From positions 653,949-717,948 of the forward strand of contig NZ_KI912610.1 of NCBI RefSeq assembly GCF_000519305.1: a stretch of 64,000 nt of DNA, read 5' to 3'. Positions 17,061 through 28,672 of the stretch are shown here, one piece after another. A model generated the notes under the pieces. The model was not told where the DNA came from, searched no databases, and worked only from the letters and a program-made list of their open reading frames with translations. How positions within the stretch are numbered: position 1 is the first letter of the stretch; every line of letters begins with the position of its first letter. This DNA is from Mesorhizobium ciceri WSM4083. Lineage in GTDB: Bacteria > Pseudomonadota > Alphaproteobacteria > Rhizobiales > Rhizobiaceae. The translations under genes were made by a program, and so were the position numbers.

Positions 17061-18080
17061 TCAACGACGAGCGGAAAGCACCTTGAACATGCCATCGCGG
17101 GCGAGTTCGGCATGGCTCGAAAAAGCGGCCGCCAGGATCGGCTCATAGGGAAGCTGGCGGTTGGCGACCATGAACAGCCGCCCACCTGGTTTCAAGGCCT
17201 TGGCCGCCGCGCGGATCATGCCGGCGCCGATCTCCGGCTCGGCCGCCCGGCTGCGGTGAAAGGGCGGGTTCATGGCGATCGCGTCGTAGCGCTTCTCGAC
17301 CGGTTCCTTCAGCAGATCGATCCAGAAGAAATTCCTGGCGATCGACTGGCCGACCCCTGCCAGATGGAGCTTTGCGGCTTCGAGCGAGGCGAAATCGGCC
17401 TCATAGAGGTCGAGCGCTGAAATGCCCGGTGAGCGGACGGCGATCTCGGCAGCCAGATACCCCCAGCCGGCGCAGAAATCGGCAATGTTGCCACGCAGAT
17501 CATTGGGCAGGTTCTCGACCAGCAATTTCGAGCCGGTATCGATCCGGTCGAAGGAAAACATGCCGGGCGCGGTGCGGAACCGGTTTTCAACCAGCAGAGC
17601 GGGATTGGCGGCGCGCAGTTCTTCCGCGGCGGCGAGGTCCGCGGGACGGCGTAACCAGAAGGCGATGCCGTGATATTTTGGCAGATGGCCCTCCAGCGGC
17701 ACAAGTTCGTCAACGCGCTTGCGCAGGCTGGCAATGCCATCGTCCTTGCCGCCGCCAACGACGACCAAGCCGCCCGGCGCCACCCGCTCAAGCGCCTGCG
17801 CGAGGCGCACTTCGTTCAGGCCGCGATGCCGGCCGGCAAGCACAAGTGCCATATCGAAGCCATCGCCTTCCACTTGCGCGGTGACCACGAAGCCAGACGC
17901 CTGCAGCGCGCTAAAATGCGGCCGGAAGCCCTGCACGAGGTGAAGCGTCGCCTCAAAGCCTTCAGGCAGGCGAAAACCCGGCTCAGCGCCGAGAAACAGC
18001 GCGCGCATGCCCTTTCCCGGCAAAGCAACAGCCTCGGCCTCGAAGGGATGGAAAAGCGTCTTCAACGGCTCGGCGGACAT
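17061..18080 (-). CDS. rsmC: 16S rRNA (guanine-N2)-methyltransferase, RsmC type
   Basis: Two-domain class I SAM-dependent methyltransferase of 339 residues. The C-terminal domain has DFCAGWGYLAAEIA (SAM loop), YEADFASLEAAKLH and the base-methylation motif MNPPFH, followed by LKPGGRLFMVANRQLPYE, which matches the RsmC/RlmG group methylating guanine N2 in rRNA (G1207 of 16S in E. coli). The N-terminal half is a degenerate methyltransferase domain with GGLVVVGGGKDDGIASLRKRV, also as in RsmC. It ends 15 bases from the convergent EAL gene. Confidence 0.85.
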   Translation of the reverse strand: MSAEPLKTLFHPFEAEAVALPGKGMRALFLGAEPGFRLPEGFEATLHLVQGFRPHFSALQASGFVVTAQVEGDGFDMALVLAGRHRGLNEVRLAQALERVAPGGLVVVGGGKDDGIASLRKRVDELVPLEGHLPKYHGIAFWLRRPADLAAAEELRAANPALLVENRFRTAPGMFSFDRIDTGSKLLVENLPNDLRGNIADFCAGWGYLAAEIAVRSPGISALDLYEADFASLEAAKLHLAGVGQSIARNFFWIDLLKEPVEKRYDAIAMNPPFHRSRAAEPEIGAGMIRAAAKALKPGGRLFMVANRQLPYEPILAAAFSSHAELARDGMFKVLSARR

Positions 18081-18186
18081 TGTTCGATCTCGACTTGTCT
18101 GGGCGATTTGAAAGTGAAAACCGGGGCTGAAATGAAAACGGGCGCGACATAAGCCGCGCCCGCTTCAATTCATGAACTCAAGACGT

Positions 18187-20334
<2,148 letters not shown>

Positions 20335-20506
20335 CTCTTGTCCTTAATATGAGGAAAGGGCCGCGCCGTTTCACGGTGCGCGGAGATGCCCTTTCCCTGG
20401 CTTCCTTTCTCGGGCAGCCACGGGCAAGACAACGGGAAGCTCGGGTGATTTCGGCGCGGTGCGCGCGCGAGCGTCCTGCAATCCTGCCCCATGACCGTCC
20501 ATGGGC

Positions 20507-20537
20507 GGTTTCGAGTGCCCTCTGCACGATCGAAACC
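20507..20537 (-). promoter_or_regulatory. stem-loop in the pnp leader, possible RNase III site
   Basis: GGTTTCGA-GTGC (20507-20518) pairs with GCAC and TCGAAACC (20524-20527, 20530-20537), twelve pairs interrupted by a two-base GA bulge. In enteric bacteria the pnp leader hairpin is cut by RNase III for autoregulation; the same role here is inferred from position alone. Confidence 0.4.
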
Positions 20538-20572
20538 GGGTCTGGCCAGTCGATGCGACTGGCAGAATGCGC

Positions 20573-20606
20573 GACCGGCGGGCTCTCCTTCGAAAGCCCG
20601 CCGGTC
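20573..20606 (-). terminator. strong hairpin immediately after rpsO
   Basis: GACCGGCGGGCT (20573-20584) and AGCCCGCCGGTC (20595-20606) form a perfect 12-base stem with a 10-base loop, seven bases after the rpsO stop. No T-run follows on the - strand, so it may stabilise the rpsO 3' end or be a processing site rather than a full terminator. Confidence 0.55.
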
Positions 20607-20612
20607 AATTCG

Positions 20613-20882
20613 TCAACGACGCAGACCGAGCTTCTCGATCAGCGTCTGGTAGCGCGCGTCGTCCTTGCGCTTGAGATAATCAAGCAGGCTGCGGCGCTGG
20701 GAGACGAGAGCAAGCAGACCACGGCGGGAATGGTTATCCTTCTTGTGGTCCTTGAAATGGTCGGTCAGGTTCTTGATGCGCTCGGAAAGGATGGCCACCT
20801 GGACTTCCGGAGACCCGGTATCGCCCTTGGCGGTTGCGAATTCACCCATCAATTCCTGTTTGCGCTCGGCAGTAATCGACAT
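20613..20882 (-). CDS. rpsO: 30S ribosomal protein S15
   Basis: 16S rRNA-binding protein of the small-subunit platform. The 89-residue sequence begins MSITAERKQELMGEFATAKGDTGSPEVQVA and contains the family signature HFKDHKKDNHSRRGLLALVSQRR, ending LIEKLGLRR. Start, length and composition are all standard. It lies directly upstream of pnp on the same strand, separated by 278 bases carrying two hairpins. Confidence 0.98.
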   Translation of the reverse strand: MSITAERKQELMGEFATAKGDTGSPEVQVAILSERIKNLTDHFKDHKKDNHSRRGLLALVSQRRSLLDYLKRKDDARYQTLIEKLGLRR

Positions 20883-21064
20883 CGTGTTTTTCCTTATCTG
20901 TTTGAGGAAACGGGTCGCCCTCAGCCGGGATGTCGTCCAGCAGGGGCCGGTGCAAGCAAAGCGTCATAGCGCTATGCTGCGGCGCATATAGTGCAATTCC
21001 CCGGAAAACACCAGCCCAATTCACAAGCCGGCTTTTCAGGCCGAAATGGCGTGATTTATCCTTG

Positions 21065-22159
21065 TCAGAGCCATTTCTTCCATTTGAAGAAGGCGATCAG
21101 CCCGAACGCGACAAGCGCCATGAACAGCAGCGACAAGGGATAGCCATAATAGGCCTTCAGTTCCGGCATGTTCCAGGGCGAAGACTCCGGATCGAAATTC
21201 ATGCCCCAGATGCCGACCAGGAAGGTGAGCGGCATGAAGATGACCGAGACGATGGTGAGATAGCTGATGACGTCGTTGGTGCGCGCCTGGCTCAGCGACA
21301 GGTGCATCTCGATCAGGCCGGTCAGCATGTCGCGCTGGGTCTCGACCAGCTCGATCAGCCTGAGCGCATGGTCGAGCGTGTCGTTGAGGAAGATCTTGGT
21401 CTCGGCCTTCACATAGGGCACATCGTTGCGGATCAGCGTCGCCAGCGCATCGCGCATTGGCCAGAGCACGCCTTTCAGCACGTTGGCGTCGCGCCGCAAT
21501 TCATGCAGCTGCCGCATCTGATGCTTGTGCGGCGAATGCAGCATCTCGTCCTCGATGCTGTCGACAGTATCGCCGGCGGCCTCGATCGGCGGAAAGTAGC
21601 TGTCGACGATGGCATCGATCAGCGCATAGGCGAGGTAATCGGCGCCGCGGGCGCGCAGCCGGTTAGGCGCCGAACTTTCGATGCGCTTGCGCACCGGATC
21701 GAATGGATCGCCTTCCCGCTCCTGGAAGGTGACGACGAAGTTGTTGCCGAAGAAGACGGCGATCTGCTCATAGCGATGCGAGGTGACGTCGTCGATCATC
21801 CTGACGACGACGAAAGCGTGATCCTCGAAGAAGTCGACCTTCGGCCGCTGGCCGGTGTTGACGACGTCTTCCAGCGCCAGCGGATGCAGGCTGAAAATGC
21901 GACCGATCTCCTCGATCAGCGGGATGTTGGCGAGGCCGGTGCAGTCGAGCCAGAGGACCGGCCATTTGTCGCAATGGGTGTTGAGGTCGTCGATGCTGGC
22001 ATTTTCGATGGTCTTGAATTTTTCGGGCGAGATCAGCGTCAGCCTGAGTTCGCTGCGCCGCGCCGAGGGGTCGGCGATCAGCGTGCCCGGCGACGCACCG
22101 ACTGGCGGCCGCCGCGTCTTCACCGGCGCACGCGTCTTCACGGTCTCAGTCTTTGCCAT
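21065..22159 (-). CDS. corA: CorA-family magnesium/cobalt transporter
   Basis: Homopentameric inner-membrane channel for Mg2+ (and Co2+). The 364-residue protein has a long cytoplasmic N-terminal domain and two C-terminal membrane helices: about VISYLTIVSVIFMPLTFLVG and GYPLSLLFMALVAFGLIAFF. The selectivity signature GMN is intact in GIWGMNFD just after the first helix, and the protein ends in the usual basic tail KWKKWL. A proline/arginine-rich N-terminal stretch (about 30 residues) is variable. It sits between rpsO and truB but is not functionally related to them. Confidence 0.94.
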   Translation of the reverse strand: MAKTETVKTRAPVKTRRPPVGASPGTLIADPSARRSELRLTLISPEKFKTIENASIDDLNTHCDKWPVLWLDCTGLANIPLIEEIGRIFSLHPLALEDVVNTGQRPKVDFFEDHAFVVVRMIDDVTSHRYEQIAVFFGNNFVVTFQEREGDPFDPVRKRIESSAPNRLRARGADYLAYALIDAIVDSYFPPIEAAGDTVDSIEDEMLHSPHKHQMRQLHELRRDANVLKGVLWPMRDALATLIRNDVPYVKAETKIFLNDTLDHALRLIELVETQRDMLTGLIEMHLSLSQARTNDVISYLTIVSVIFMPLTFLVGIWGMNFDPESSPWNMPELKAYYGYPLSLLFMALVAFGLIAFFKWKKWL

Positions 22160-22203
22160 ATGCCCCTCGTGCGAGTCCCCGCCTTGACATTAGACGACAG
22201 GAG

Positions 22204-23199
22204 TCACCCGGCAAAGACCCGCTTGGGCTTGAACATGCCTTGCTCGATGGCACCGATGGCGACCAGCTTGCCGCGCGCCGTGGCGCAGGCTTCTTCGGCT
22301 TCCACCGGCGCGTCGCGGCCGCGGATGATGACTGGGTTGCCAAGACGGATCTTGGTTGCCGCGTCATCGCTGATCGCGATCTGCGGCAGGCAATCGAGGG
22401 CAGCCGATGTATCGACCAGAAGCGCATCGATGGCGTCGAAGTCAATTGGCACTTCCACCGCGTCAGCGGCTTCTGTCGCGTCGGCGATATCAGTCGCGTC
22501 GGCGCTGTCTTCCTCCAGCACGCCGAAACGGGCGGCTTCCAGTTCGGCGATGGTGACGAAGTCCTCCGAGGTGAACGGTTCGACCTCGACCCGGCGCAAT
22601 TCGCTGATATGGCCGAAACAGCCCATGTCGCGGCCCATGTCGCGGGCCAGCGAGCGCACATAGGTGCCCTTGCCGCATTCGACCTCGAAAACAGTATGGT
22701 CGGCGCTGTGTTCGACAATGTCCAGACGGCCGATCTCGATCTCGCGCGCGGGTATGTCGACCGTCGCGCCGTCGCGGGCCAGATCATAGGCGCGCTCGCC
22801 CGCGATCTTGATGGCCGAGAATTGCGGCGGCGTCTGCATGATGACGCCGGTGTATTTCGGCAGCAGGGCGAGCACTTGGGCTTCCGACGGACGCAGGTCG
22901 GATTCCTTCGTCACCGGACCTTCGAGGTCATCGGTGGAGCGCTCCTGCCCCCAGGCAACGGTGAAGCGATAGATCTTGGCGCCGTCCTGCACGTAAGGCA
23001 CGGTCTTGGTGGCCTCGCCAAGCGCGATCGGCAGCATGCCGGACGCCAGCGGGTCGAGCGTGCCGGCATGGCCGGCCTTTTCGGCCTGGAACAGCCATTT
23101 GATCTTGGAGACGGCTTCGGTCGAGCCCATGCCGACCGGCTTGTCCAGGATCAGCCAGCCCGAGATCGGCCGGCCCTTCTTCTTGCCGCGACGCGCCAC
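22204..23199 (-). CDS. truB: tRNA pseudouridine-55 synthase
   Basis: Makes pseudouridine at position 55 of the tRNA T-loop. The N-terminal GWLILDKPVGMGSTEAV and the catalytic loop EKAGHAGTLDPLASGMLP (nucleophile Asp) are unmistakable; KIYRFTVAWGQERSTDDLEG and ECGKGTYVRSLARDMG follow. A start at GTG 23199 overlaps the last base of the rbfA stop. A 30-residue acidic/Ala-rich stretch near residues 240-270 is an insertion compared with E. coli. It has 331 residues and is the last gene of the rimP-to-truB cluster. Confidence 0.96.
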   Translation of the reverse strand: MARRGKKKGRPISGWLILDKPVGMGSTEAVSKIKWLFQAEKAGHAGTLDPLASGMLPIALGEATKTVPYVQDGAKIYRFTVAWGQERSTDDLEGPVTKESDLRPSEAQVLALLPKYTGVIMQTPPQFSAIKIAGERAYDLARDGATVDIPAREIEIGRLDIVEHSADHTVFEVECGKGTYVRSLARDMGRDMGCFGHISELRRVEVEPFTSEDFVTIAELEAARFGVLEEDSADATDIADATEAADAVEVPIDFDAIDALLVDTSAALDCLPQIAISDDAATKIRLGNPVIIRGRDAPVEAEEACATARGKLVAIGAIEQGMFKPKRVFAG

Positions 23200-23639
23200 T
23201 ATTCGGTGTCCTTGTTGTCGTCTTTGTCCTGGTCCGCGTTTTCCTGGTCCTCAGGACCCAGATCGCGCGCCACTTCCGGCGATTTCAAGAGGTCGTTGAT
23301 CCTGGCAAAATTGTCGAAGGAGGTGTCGAGCTTGAAGCGGAACTCCGGCATGAATTTCATCTGCCGCAGCGCGCCGGAGACACGGCCACGGACGAATTTC
23401 GCATGCTTGTTCAGCGCCTCGACCACCGCATCGGTATCCTTGGCGCCGAGCGGCGAGACGAAAGCGGTAGCGACCTTCAAATCGGGCGACATGCGCACTT
23501 CCGAGACCGACACCACGGTGTTCTCGATCAGCGGATCGATGATCTCGCCGCGCTGCAGGGTTTCGGACAGCGCATGGCGCACCTGTTCGGCGACGCGCAG
23601 CATGCGCTGGGATGGGCTGGATGCGGTTGGACGGGGCAT
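23199..23639 (-). CDS. rbfA: ribosome-binding factor A
   Basis: Small KH-like factor for late 30S maturation and cold adaptation. ATG 23639 (MPRPTASSPSQRMLRVAEQVRHALSE) gives 146 residues; a longer open frame to 23687 adds residues unlike the family. Core motifs are DPLIENTVVSVSEVRMSPDLKVA, HAKFVRGRVSGALRQMKFMPEFRFKLD and SFDNFARINDLL. A charged Asp/Glu tail extends the C-terminus. The stop shares one base with the truB start, indicating coupled translation. Confidence 0.95.
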   Translation of the reverse strand: MPRPTASSPSQRMLRVAEQVRHALSETLQRGEIIDPLIENTVVSVSEVRMSPDLKVATAFVSPLGAKDTDAVVEALNKHAKFVRGRVSGALRQMKFMPEFRFKLDTSFDNFARINDLLKSPEVARDLGPEDQENADQDKDDNKDTE

Positions 23640-23765
23640 TTTTCTCAATCCTGAAAGCGTGAGGCGCGGGATGGGACCGTGCCGCATGTCTCATATGGGC
23701 ATTCTCAATAGACTTGGGGGCAGCGGCCTTTCGGCCACCGCCCGCTATGGACAAGTCACTCGAAC

Positions 23766-26342
23766 TCAGAGTGTCCGGGTCACCATCTCGACGCGGAAGC
23801 ACTCGATGACGTCACCGACGCGCATGTCCTCGTAGTTCTGGAAGGCCATGCCGCATTCCTGGCCGCCGGGGACTTCCGAAACTTCGTCCTTGAAGCGCTT
23901 CAGGGTCTTCAGCGTGCCTTCGTGGATGACGACGTTGTCGCGGATCAGGCGCACGCCCGCACCACGCTCGACCTTGCCTTCGGTGACACGGCAGCCGGCG
24001 ATCTTGCCGACCTTGGTGATGTCGAAGATTTCGAGGATCTGCGCATTGCCGATGAAGGTCTCGCGCCGCTCCGGCGACAGCAGGCCCGACAGAGCCGCCT
24101 TCACGTCATCCACGAGGTTGTAGATGATCGAGTAATAGCGGATCTCGATGCCAGCCGCCGCTGCGGCGGCACGCGCCTGGACATTGGCGCGGACATTGAA
24201 GCCGATGATCGCGGCACCCGAAGTCTCCGCCAGCGACACATCGCTTTCGGTGATGGCGCCGGCGCCGGCATGGACGATGCGCGCACGCACCTCGTCGGTG
24301 CCGAGCTTGTCCAGCGCGGCGTTGATCGCCTCGATCGAGCCCTGCACGTCGCCCTTGATGACCAGCGGAAATTCCTTCAGCCCGCTTGTCTGCAATTGCG
24401 ACATCATCTGCTCGAGCGAACCGCGCTGGCCGGCATGCTTGGCAACCGCCTTCTCGCGCGCCAGGCGCTGGCGGTATTCGGTGATCTCGCGGGCACGGGC
24501 CTCGTTGTTGACCACGGCGAAGCGATCGCCGGCCTGCGGGGTGCCCTGCAGGCCAAGCACTTCCACCGGCATCGCCGGCGGCGCTTCCTTGATCTGCACG
24601 CCACGATCGTTGACCAGCGCACGCACCCGGCCCCATTCATTGCCGGCAACGAGGATGTCGCCCGGCATCAGCGTGCCGGTCTGCACCAGCACGGTGGCGA
24701 CGGGGCCACGGCCCTTGTCGAGCTGGGCTTCGATGACGACGCCTTCGGCGGTACGGTCCGGATTGGCCTTCAGGTCGAGAATTTCGGCCTGCAGCAGGAT
24801 CGCCTCGAGCAGTTTGTCGAGATTGGTGCCCTTGGTCGCCGACACTTCGACGTCCAGAACTTCACCGCCCATGGATTCGACGAAGACCTCGTGGCGCAGC
24901 AGTTCGGAGCGCACTTTCTGCGGATCGGCATCATGCTTGTCGATCTTGTTGATCGCCACGATGATCGGAACGCCGGCCGCCTTGGCATGGCTGATCGATT
25001 CGATCGTCTGCGGCATGACGCTGTCATCAGCCGCAACCACCAGGATGGCAATGTCGGTCGCCTGGGCGCCACGAGCACGCATCGCCGTGAAGGCGGCGTG
25101 GCCGGGCGTGTCGATGAAGGTGATCTTGTGACCATTCTTCTCGACCTGATAGGCGCCGATGTGCTGGGTGATGCCGCCGGCTTCGCCGGAGACGACATTG
25201 GCGTTGCGGATCGCGTCGAGCAGCGAGGTCTTGCCGTGGTCGACGTGACCCATGATCGTCACGACCGGCGGACGCGAAACCAGGTCCTCGGCATTGTCGG
25301 CGATGTTGAACAGGCCTTCCTCGATGTCGGACTCGGCGACGCGGCGGACCGTGTGGCCGAATTCGGTGGCAACCAGCTCGGCCGTGTCGGCGTCGATGAC
25401 GTCGCCCGGCTTCAGGATCTGGCCCTGCTTCATGAAGAACTTGACCAGGTCGACCGCGCGCTCGGACATGCGTTGCGCCAGTTCCTGGATCGTAATGGTC
25501 TCTGGCAGGATCACTTCGCGCATGACTTTCTCGCGCGGCTCATTATGCATCGCGCGCTTGAATTTTTCCTGGCGACGACGCATCGACGACAGCGAACGGG
25601 CTCGCGCATCTTCGTCGGACAATGCCGAATTCAGCGTCAGCTTGCCACGGCGGCGATCTTCCTCGCTCTTGGTCGGCTTGGCCGGACGCGCCACTTCAGG
25701 CGTGACCGGACGGCGCACCGGCACACCGGCACCAGCCCGTTTCGGCTTGGCCACTTCCTCGTCATCGACTGTTGCCAGTTCGGCAGCCAATGGCGCGCGA
25801 CGGCGGGCCTCTTCCTCGGCCCGACGGCGGGATTCGGCTTCGGTCTGCAACCGCGCCTCTTCCTCGGCCTGGCGGCGCGCGGATTCATCGCGTTCGCGCT
25901 TGCGGCGCTCTTCGTCCTCGGCGCGGCGCTTGGCATCCTCTGCGGCGCGCTGGCGGTCCTCGACCTCGCGAACCTTCGAGCCCTCGAGCGCCCTGCGGCG
26001 TGCTTCCATTTCACTGCGCGAAAGTTCGTTCAGCACCATGCCGCTGCGCTCGACCGGGGCCGGTGGCGGCGGGGGTGGCGGCGCCTTCGGTGCTTCCGGC
26101 ACGACGACGGGCGCGGCCACGACCGCCGGCTTCGGTGTGAAGACGGGGGCGGCAACGGGCTCCGGCTTGTCGCCGGGCATCGAGAACTTGCGCTTCTTGG
26201 TTTCGACGACGACCTGCTTGGTGCGGCCGTGCGAGAAGTTCTGGCGCACAGTGCCCTGTTCCATACCGGGGCGCTTCAGCGTCAAGGTCTTCTTCGGCGT
26301 CACACTCAGCGTATTGTCGTCACCCGATTTCGTATCGCTCAT
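23766..26342 (-). CDS. infB: translation initiation factor IF-2
   Basis: GTPase that delivers initiator tRNA to the 30S subunit. The 858-residue protein has a long low-complexity N-terminus: TLSVTPKKTLTLKRP, a proline run near residue 88 and charged Glu/Arg/Ala repeats over about 115-190 that should form a long helix. The G domain shows G1 MGHVDHGKTS, G3 DTPGHAAF and G4 NKID, followed by domains II, III and C2 (GQECGMAFQNYEDMRVGDVIE). It overlaps the preceding ylxR-type gene by four bases (ATGA) and is followed by rbfA. Confidence 0.98.
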   Translation of the reverse strand: MSDTKSGDDNTLSVTPKKTLTLKRPGMEQGTVRQNFSHGRTKQVVVETKKRKFSMPGDKPEPVAAPVFTPKPAVVAAPVVVPEAPKAPPPPPPPAPVERSGMVLNELSRSEMEARRRALEGSKVREVEDRQRAAEDAKRRAEDEERRKRERDESARRQAEEEARLQTEAESRRRAEEEARRRAPLAAELATVDDEEVAKPKRAGAGVPVRRPVTPEVARPAKPTKSEEDRRRGKLTLNSALSDEDARARSLSSMRRRQEKFKRAMHNEPREKVMREVILPETITIQELAQRMSERAVDLVKFFMKQGQILKPGDVIDADTAELVATEFGHTVRRVAESDIEEGLFNIADNAEDLVSRPPVVTIMGHVDHGKTSLLDAIRNANVVSGEAGGITQHIGAYQVEKNGHKITFIDTPGHAAFTAMRARGAQATDIAILVVAADDSVMPQTIESISHAKAAGVPIIVAINKIDKHDADPQKVRSELLRHEVFVESMGGEVLDVEVSATKGTNLDKLLEAILLQAEILDLKANPDRTAEGVVIEAQLDKGRGPVATVLVQTGTLMPGDILVAGNEWGRVRALVNDRGVQIKEAPPAMPVEVLGLQGTPQAGDRFAVVNNEARAREITEYRQRLAREKAVAKHAGQRGSLEQMMSQLQTSGLKEFPLVIKGDVQGSIEAINAALDKLGTDEVRARIVHAGAGAITESDVSLAETSGAAIIGFNVRANVQARAAAAAAGIEIRYYSIIYNLVDDVKAALSGLLSPERRETFIGNAQILEIFDITKVGKIAGCRVTEGKVERGAGVRLIRDNVVIHEGTLKTLKRFKDEVSEVPGGQECGMAFQNYEDMRVGDVIECFRVEMVTRTL

Positions 26343-26989
26343 TCCATATCCTCTGCGGCATCATCTTCGTCAGCAACAGCCGCAAGCATTGCCAGATCGT
26401 CCGGGGAACCGCCCCGATACCGGTCGAGCGCAACCATGCGCTTCTGGACCGCCCTGCCCGCGTCTCCCGCGAGAACGGCAGCATGTATCACATTTGTACC
26501 CCCCAATGCCAAGCTCAACTCGGCCTCGGAGAAAAGTTTGTAGGCAAGGATGGCGGGCCCGCCGAGATGGACTGTCGCCCGTCGCGCCTGGCTGATCTTG
26601 CGCACGCCGTCGTCGGACGCCTCGGTCGCGTGAAGCACGAAAAGCGCCAATCCGCCGCGGACGGCACTTTCGACCTTGGTAGCACCAAGCGAAATTGCGC
26701 CTGCCTTGCGGGCAAGACCGAGCATGCCCAGAGCATATCTGGAAAGCAGCCCGTCGACCATGTCGCCAAGATCGGGCGGCACGACCACCTGTGCCTTGAA
26801 GGCGCGGGCAAAGAGGTTCTTCGCCGCAGCCTTGTCGATATGTAGGCGGTCGGCGCTCACCCAGCAACCGCGGCCGGGCAGATTTCTCTTGATGTCGGGA
26901 ACGACGGCCGAATCCGGGCCGACGACGAACCGGATCAGATCATCCGGTTCGGCTTGTTTGCGCGTAACGATGCAGGTGCGATCGTTCAT
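26339..26989 (-). CDS. YlxR/L7Ae fusion RNA-binding protein
   Basis: A 216-residue protein joining two RNA-binding modules. Residues 1-80 are YlxR/DUF448-like (RTCIVTRKQAEPDDLIRFV, then LPGRGCWVSADRLHIDKA). Residues about 88-190 are L7Ae/L30e-like (GMLGLARKAGAISLGATKVESAVRGG, followed by LFVLHATEASDDG). In many Firmicutes the two are separate neighbours between nusA and infB; the fusion is usual in alphaproteobacteria. It overlaps infB by four bases and follows nusA, so a role in ribosomal or transcript processing is likely but unproven. Confidence 0.9.
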   Translation of the reverse strand: MNDRTCIVTRKQAEPDDLIRFVVGPDSAVVPDIKRNLPGRGCWVSADRLHIDKAAAKNLFARAFKAQVVVPPDLGDMVDGLLSRYALGMLGLARKAGAISLGATKVESAVRGGLALFVLHATEASDDGVRKISQARRATVHLGGPAILAYKLFSEAELSLALGGTNVIHAAVLAGDAGRAVQKRMVALDRYRGGSPDDLAMLAAVADEDDAAEDME

Positions 26990-27027
26990 CTCGTCCAGGG
27001 GCGGGTTCGGTGCGATGCGGTTTCACC

Positions 27028-28623
27028 TCACGCACCAACGGCTTCGTCAGCCGAGACTTCTTCGGCTGCAAGCTCGTCTTCGGTGATCCAACCGGCCTTG
27101 AGGCGGGCGGCCAGAACCATCTGTTCGGCGTCTGCGCGGGTCACGCCATGATTGGCCAGCACGCCCGGATAGACCTTTGTCTCGCCGTCCTTGCGTTCCT
27201 TCCATCCGGTCAGGTCGTCGGCGGCATAGCCGGCGAAATCCTCGATCGTCTTCACGCCGTCCTCGCCGAGCGTCACCATCATGGCGGTGGTGACGCCGGG
27301 GATTTCGCGCAATTCGTCCGAAACGCCGAGCGCCTTGCGCTTGTCGTCATGCTCGGCTTCGATCTTCTCCAGATATTCGCGGGCGCGGGTCTGGATTTCC
27401 GAAGCGGTGTCCTCGTCGAAGCCGTCGATCGAGGCGATCTCGCCAGAATCGACATAAGCGACTTCCTCAACGCTGGTGAAGCCTTCGGAGGCCAGCACCT
27501 GGCCGACCATCTCGTCGACGTCCAGGGCTTCCATGAACAGCGACGAACGCTCGACGAATTCCTTCTGGCGGCGCTCGGATTCTTCGGCCTCGGTCAGGAT
27601 GTCGATATCCCAACCGGTCAGCTGCGAAGCCAGACGCACGTTCTGGCCGCGACGGCCGATGGCCAGCGACAGCTGGTCGTCGGGAACCACGACTTCGATG
27701 CGCTCGGCATCCTCGTCGAGCACGACCTTGGCGACTTCCGCCGGCTGCAGCGCGTTGACGATGAAGGACGCCGCCGAAGGCGACCACGGAATGATGTCGA
27801 TCTTCTCGCCCTGCAGTTCGCCGACGACGGCCTGGACGCGGCTGCCGCGCATGCCAACGCAGGCGCCGACCGGATCGATCGAGCTGTCGCGCGAGATGAC
27901 GGCGATCTTGGCGCGCGAACCCGGGTCGCGGGCGACCGACTTGATCTCGATGATGCCGTCATAGATTTCCGGCACTTCCATGGTGAACAGCTTGGCCATG
28001 AACTGCGGATGGGTACGCGACAGGAAAATCTGCGGGCCGCGCTGCTCGCGGCGCACATCGTAGACATAGGCGCGGACGCGGTCGCCATATTTGTAGTTCT
28101 CGCGCGGGATCAGCTCATCGCGACGGATGATCGCTTCGCCGCGGCCGAGATCGACGATGACGTTGCCGTATTCGACGCGCTTGACGGTACCGTTGACGAT
28201 CTCGCCGATGCGGTCCTTGTACTCGTCATACTGGCGGTCGCGTTCGGCCTCGCGGACCTTCTGCACGATGACCTGCTTGGCCGACTGGGCGGCGATGCGG
28301 CCGAAATCCATGGGCGGCAGCTGTTCGGCGATGAAGTCGCCGAGCTGGGCGTCGGGATTGCGCTCGCGAGCCGAGGAAATGGCGATCTGCGTGGCGTAGT
28401 CGTCGACCTTCTCGACCACTTCCATCAGCCGCTGCAGCTTCATCTCACCGGTGTTCGGGTTGATATCGGCGCGGATGTTGGTCTCCTGACCGTAACGCGA
28501 ACGCGCCGCCTTCTGGATCGCATCGGCCATGGCGGCGATGACGATCGACTTGTCGATCGACTTTTCACGCGCGACCGCGTCGGCGATCTGCAGCAATTCA
28601 AGTCTGTTGGCGCTTACAACCAT
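27028..28623 (-). CDS. nusA: transcription termination/antitermination factor NusA
   Basis: RNA polymerase-associated factor for pausing, termination and rRNA antitermination. The 531-residue protein has the polymerase-binding N-terminal domain (MVVSANRLELLQIADAVAREKSID), an S1 domain near GEIVNGTVKRVEYGNVIVDLG, two KH domains (DPVGACVGMRGSRVQAVVGEL and LSLAIGRRGQNVRLASQLTGWDI) and a C-terminal region with helix-hairpin-helix-like repeats (DDLTGWKERKDG). It lies between rimP and the ylxR-type gene as in most bacteria. Confidence 0.98.
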   Translation of the reverse strand: MVVSANRLELLQIADAVAREKSIDKSIVIAAMADAIQKAARSRYGQETNIRADINPNTGEMKLQRLMEVVEKVDDYATQIAISSARERNPDAQLGDFIAEQLPPMDFGRIAAQSAKQVIVQKVREAERDRQYDEYKDRIGEIVNGTVKRVEYGNVIVDLGRGEAIIRRDELIPRENYKYGDRVRAYVYDVRREQRGPQIFLSRTHPQFMAKLFTMEVPEIYDGIIEIKSVARDPGSRAKIAVISRDSSIDPVGACVGMRGSRVQAVVGELQGEKIDIIPWSPSAASFIVNALQPAEVAKVVLDEDAERIEVVVPDDQLSLAIGRRGQNVRLASQLTGWDIDILTEAEESERRQKEFVERSSLFMEALDVDEMVGQVLASEGFTSVEEVAYVDSGEIASIDGFDEDTASEIQTRAREYLEKIEAEHDDKRKALGVSDELREIPGVTTAMMVTLGEDGVKTIEDFAGYAADDLTGWKERKDGETKVYPGVLANHGVTRADAEQMVLAARLKAGWITEDELAAEEVSADEAVGA

Positions 28624-28672
28624 CGTTTTTCTCCGGAGCTTGTTTGCCGGGCCTTTGCGCCCGGCAGCTCAA

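Noticed and set aside
20930..22663. 577-codon open frame opposite corA and truB
   Set aside because: It crosses two well-supported genes on the other strand and has no domain of its own.
23922..26595. Very long open frames on the + strand opposite infB
   Set aside because: These are antisense shadows of infB produced by its codon usage; the translated products are His/Asp/Arg-rich and lack domains.
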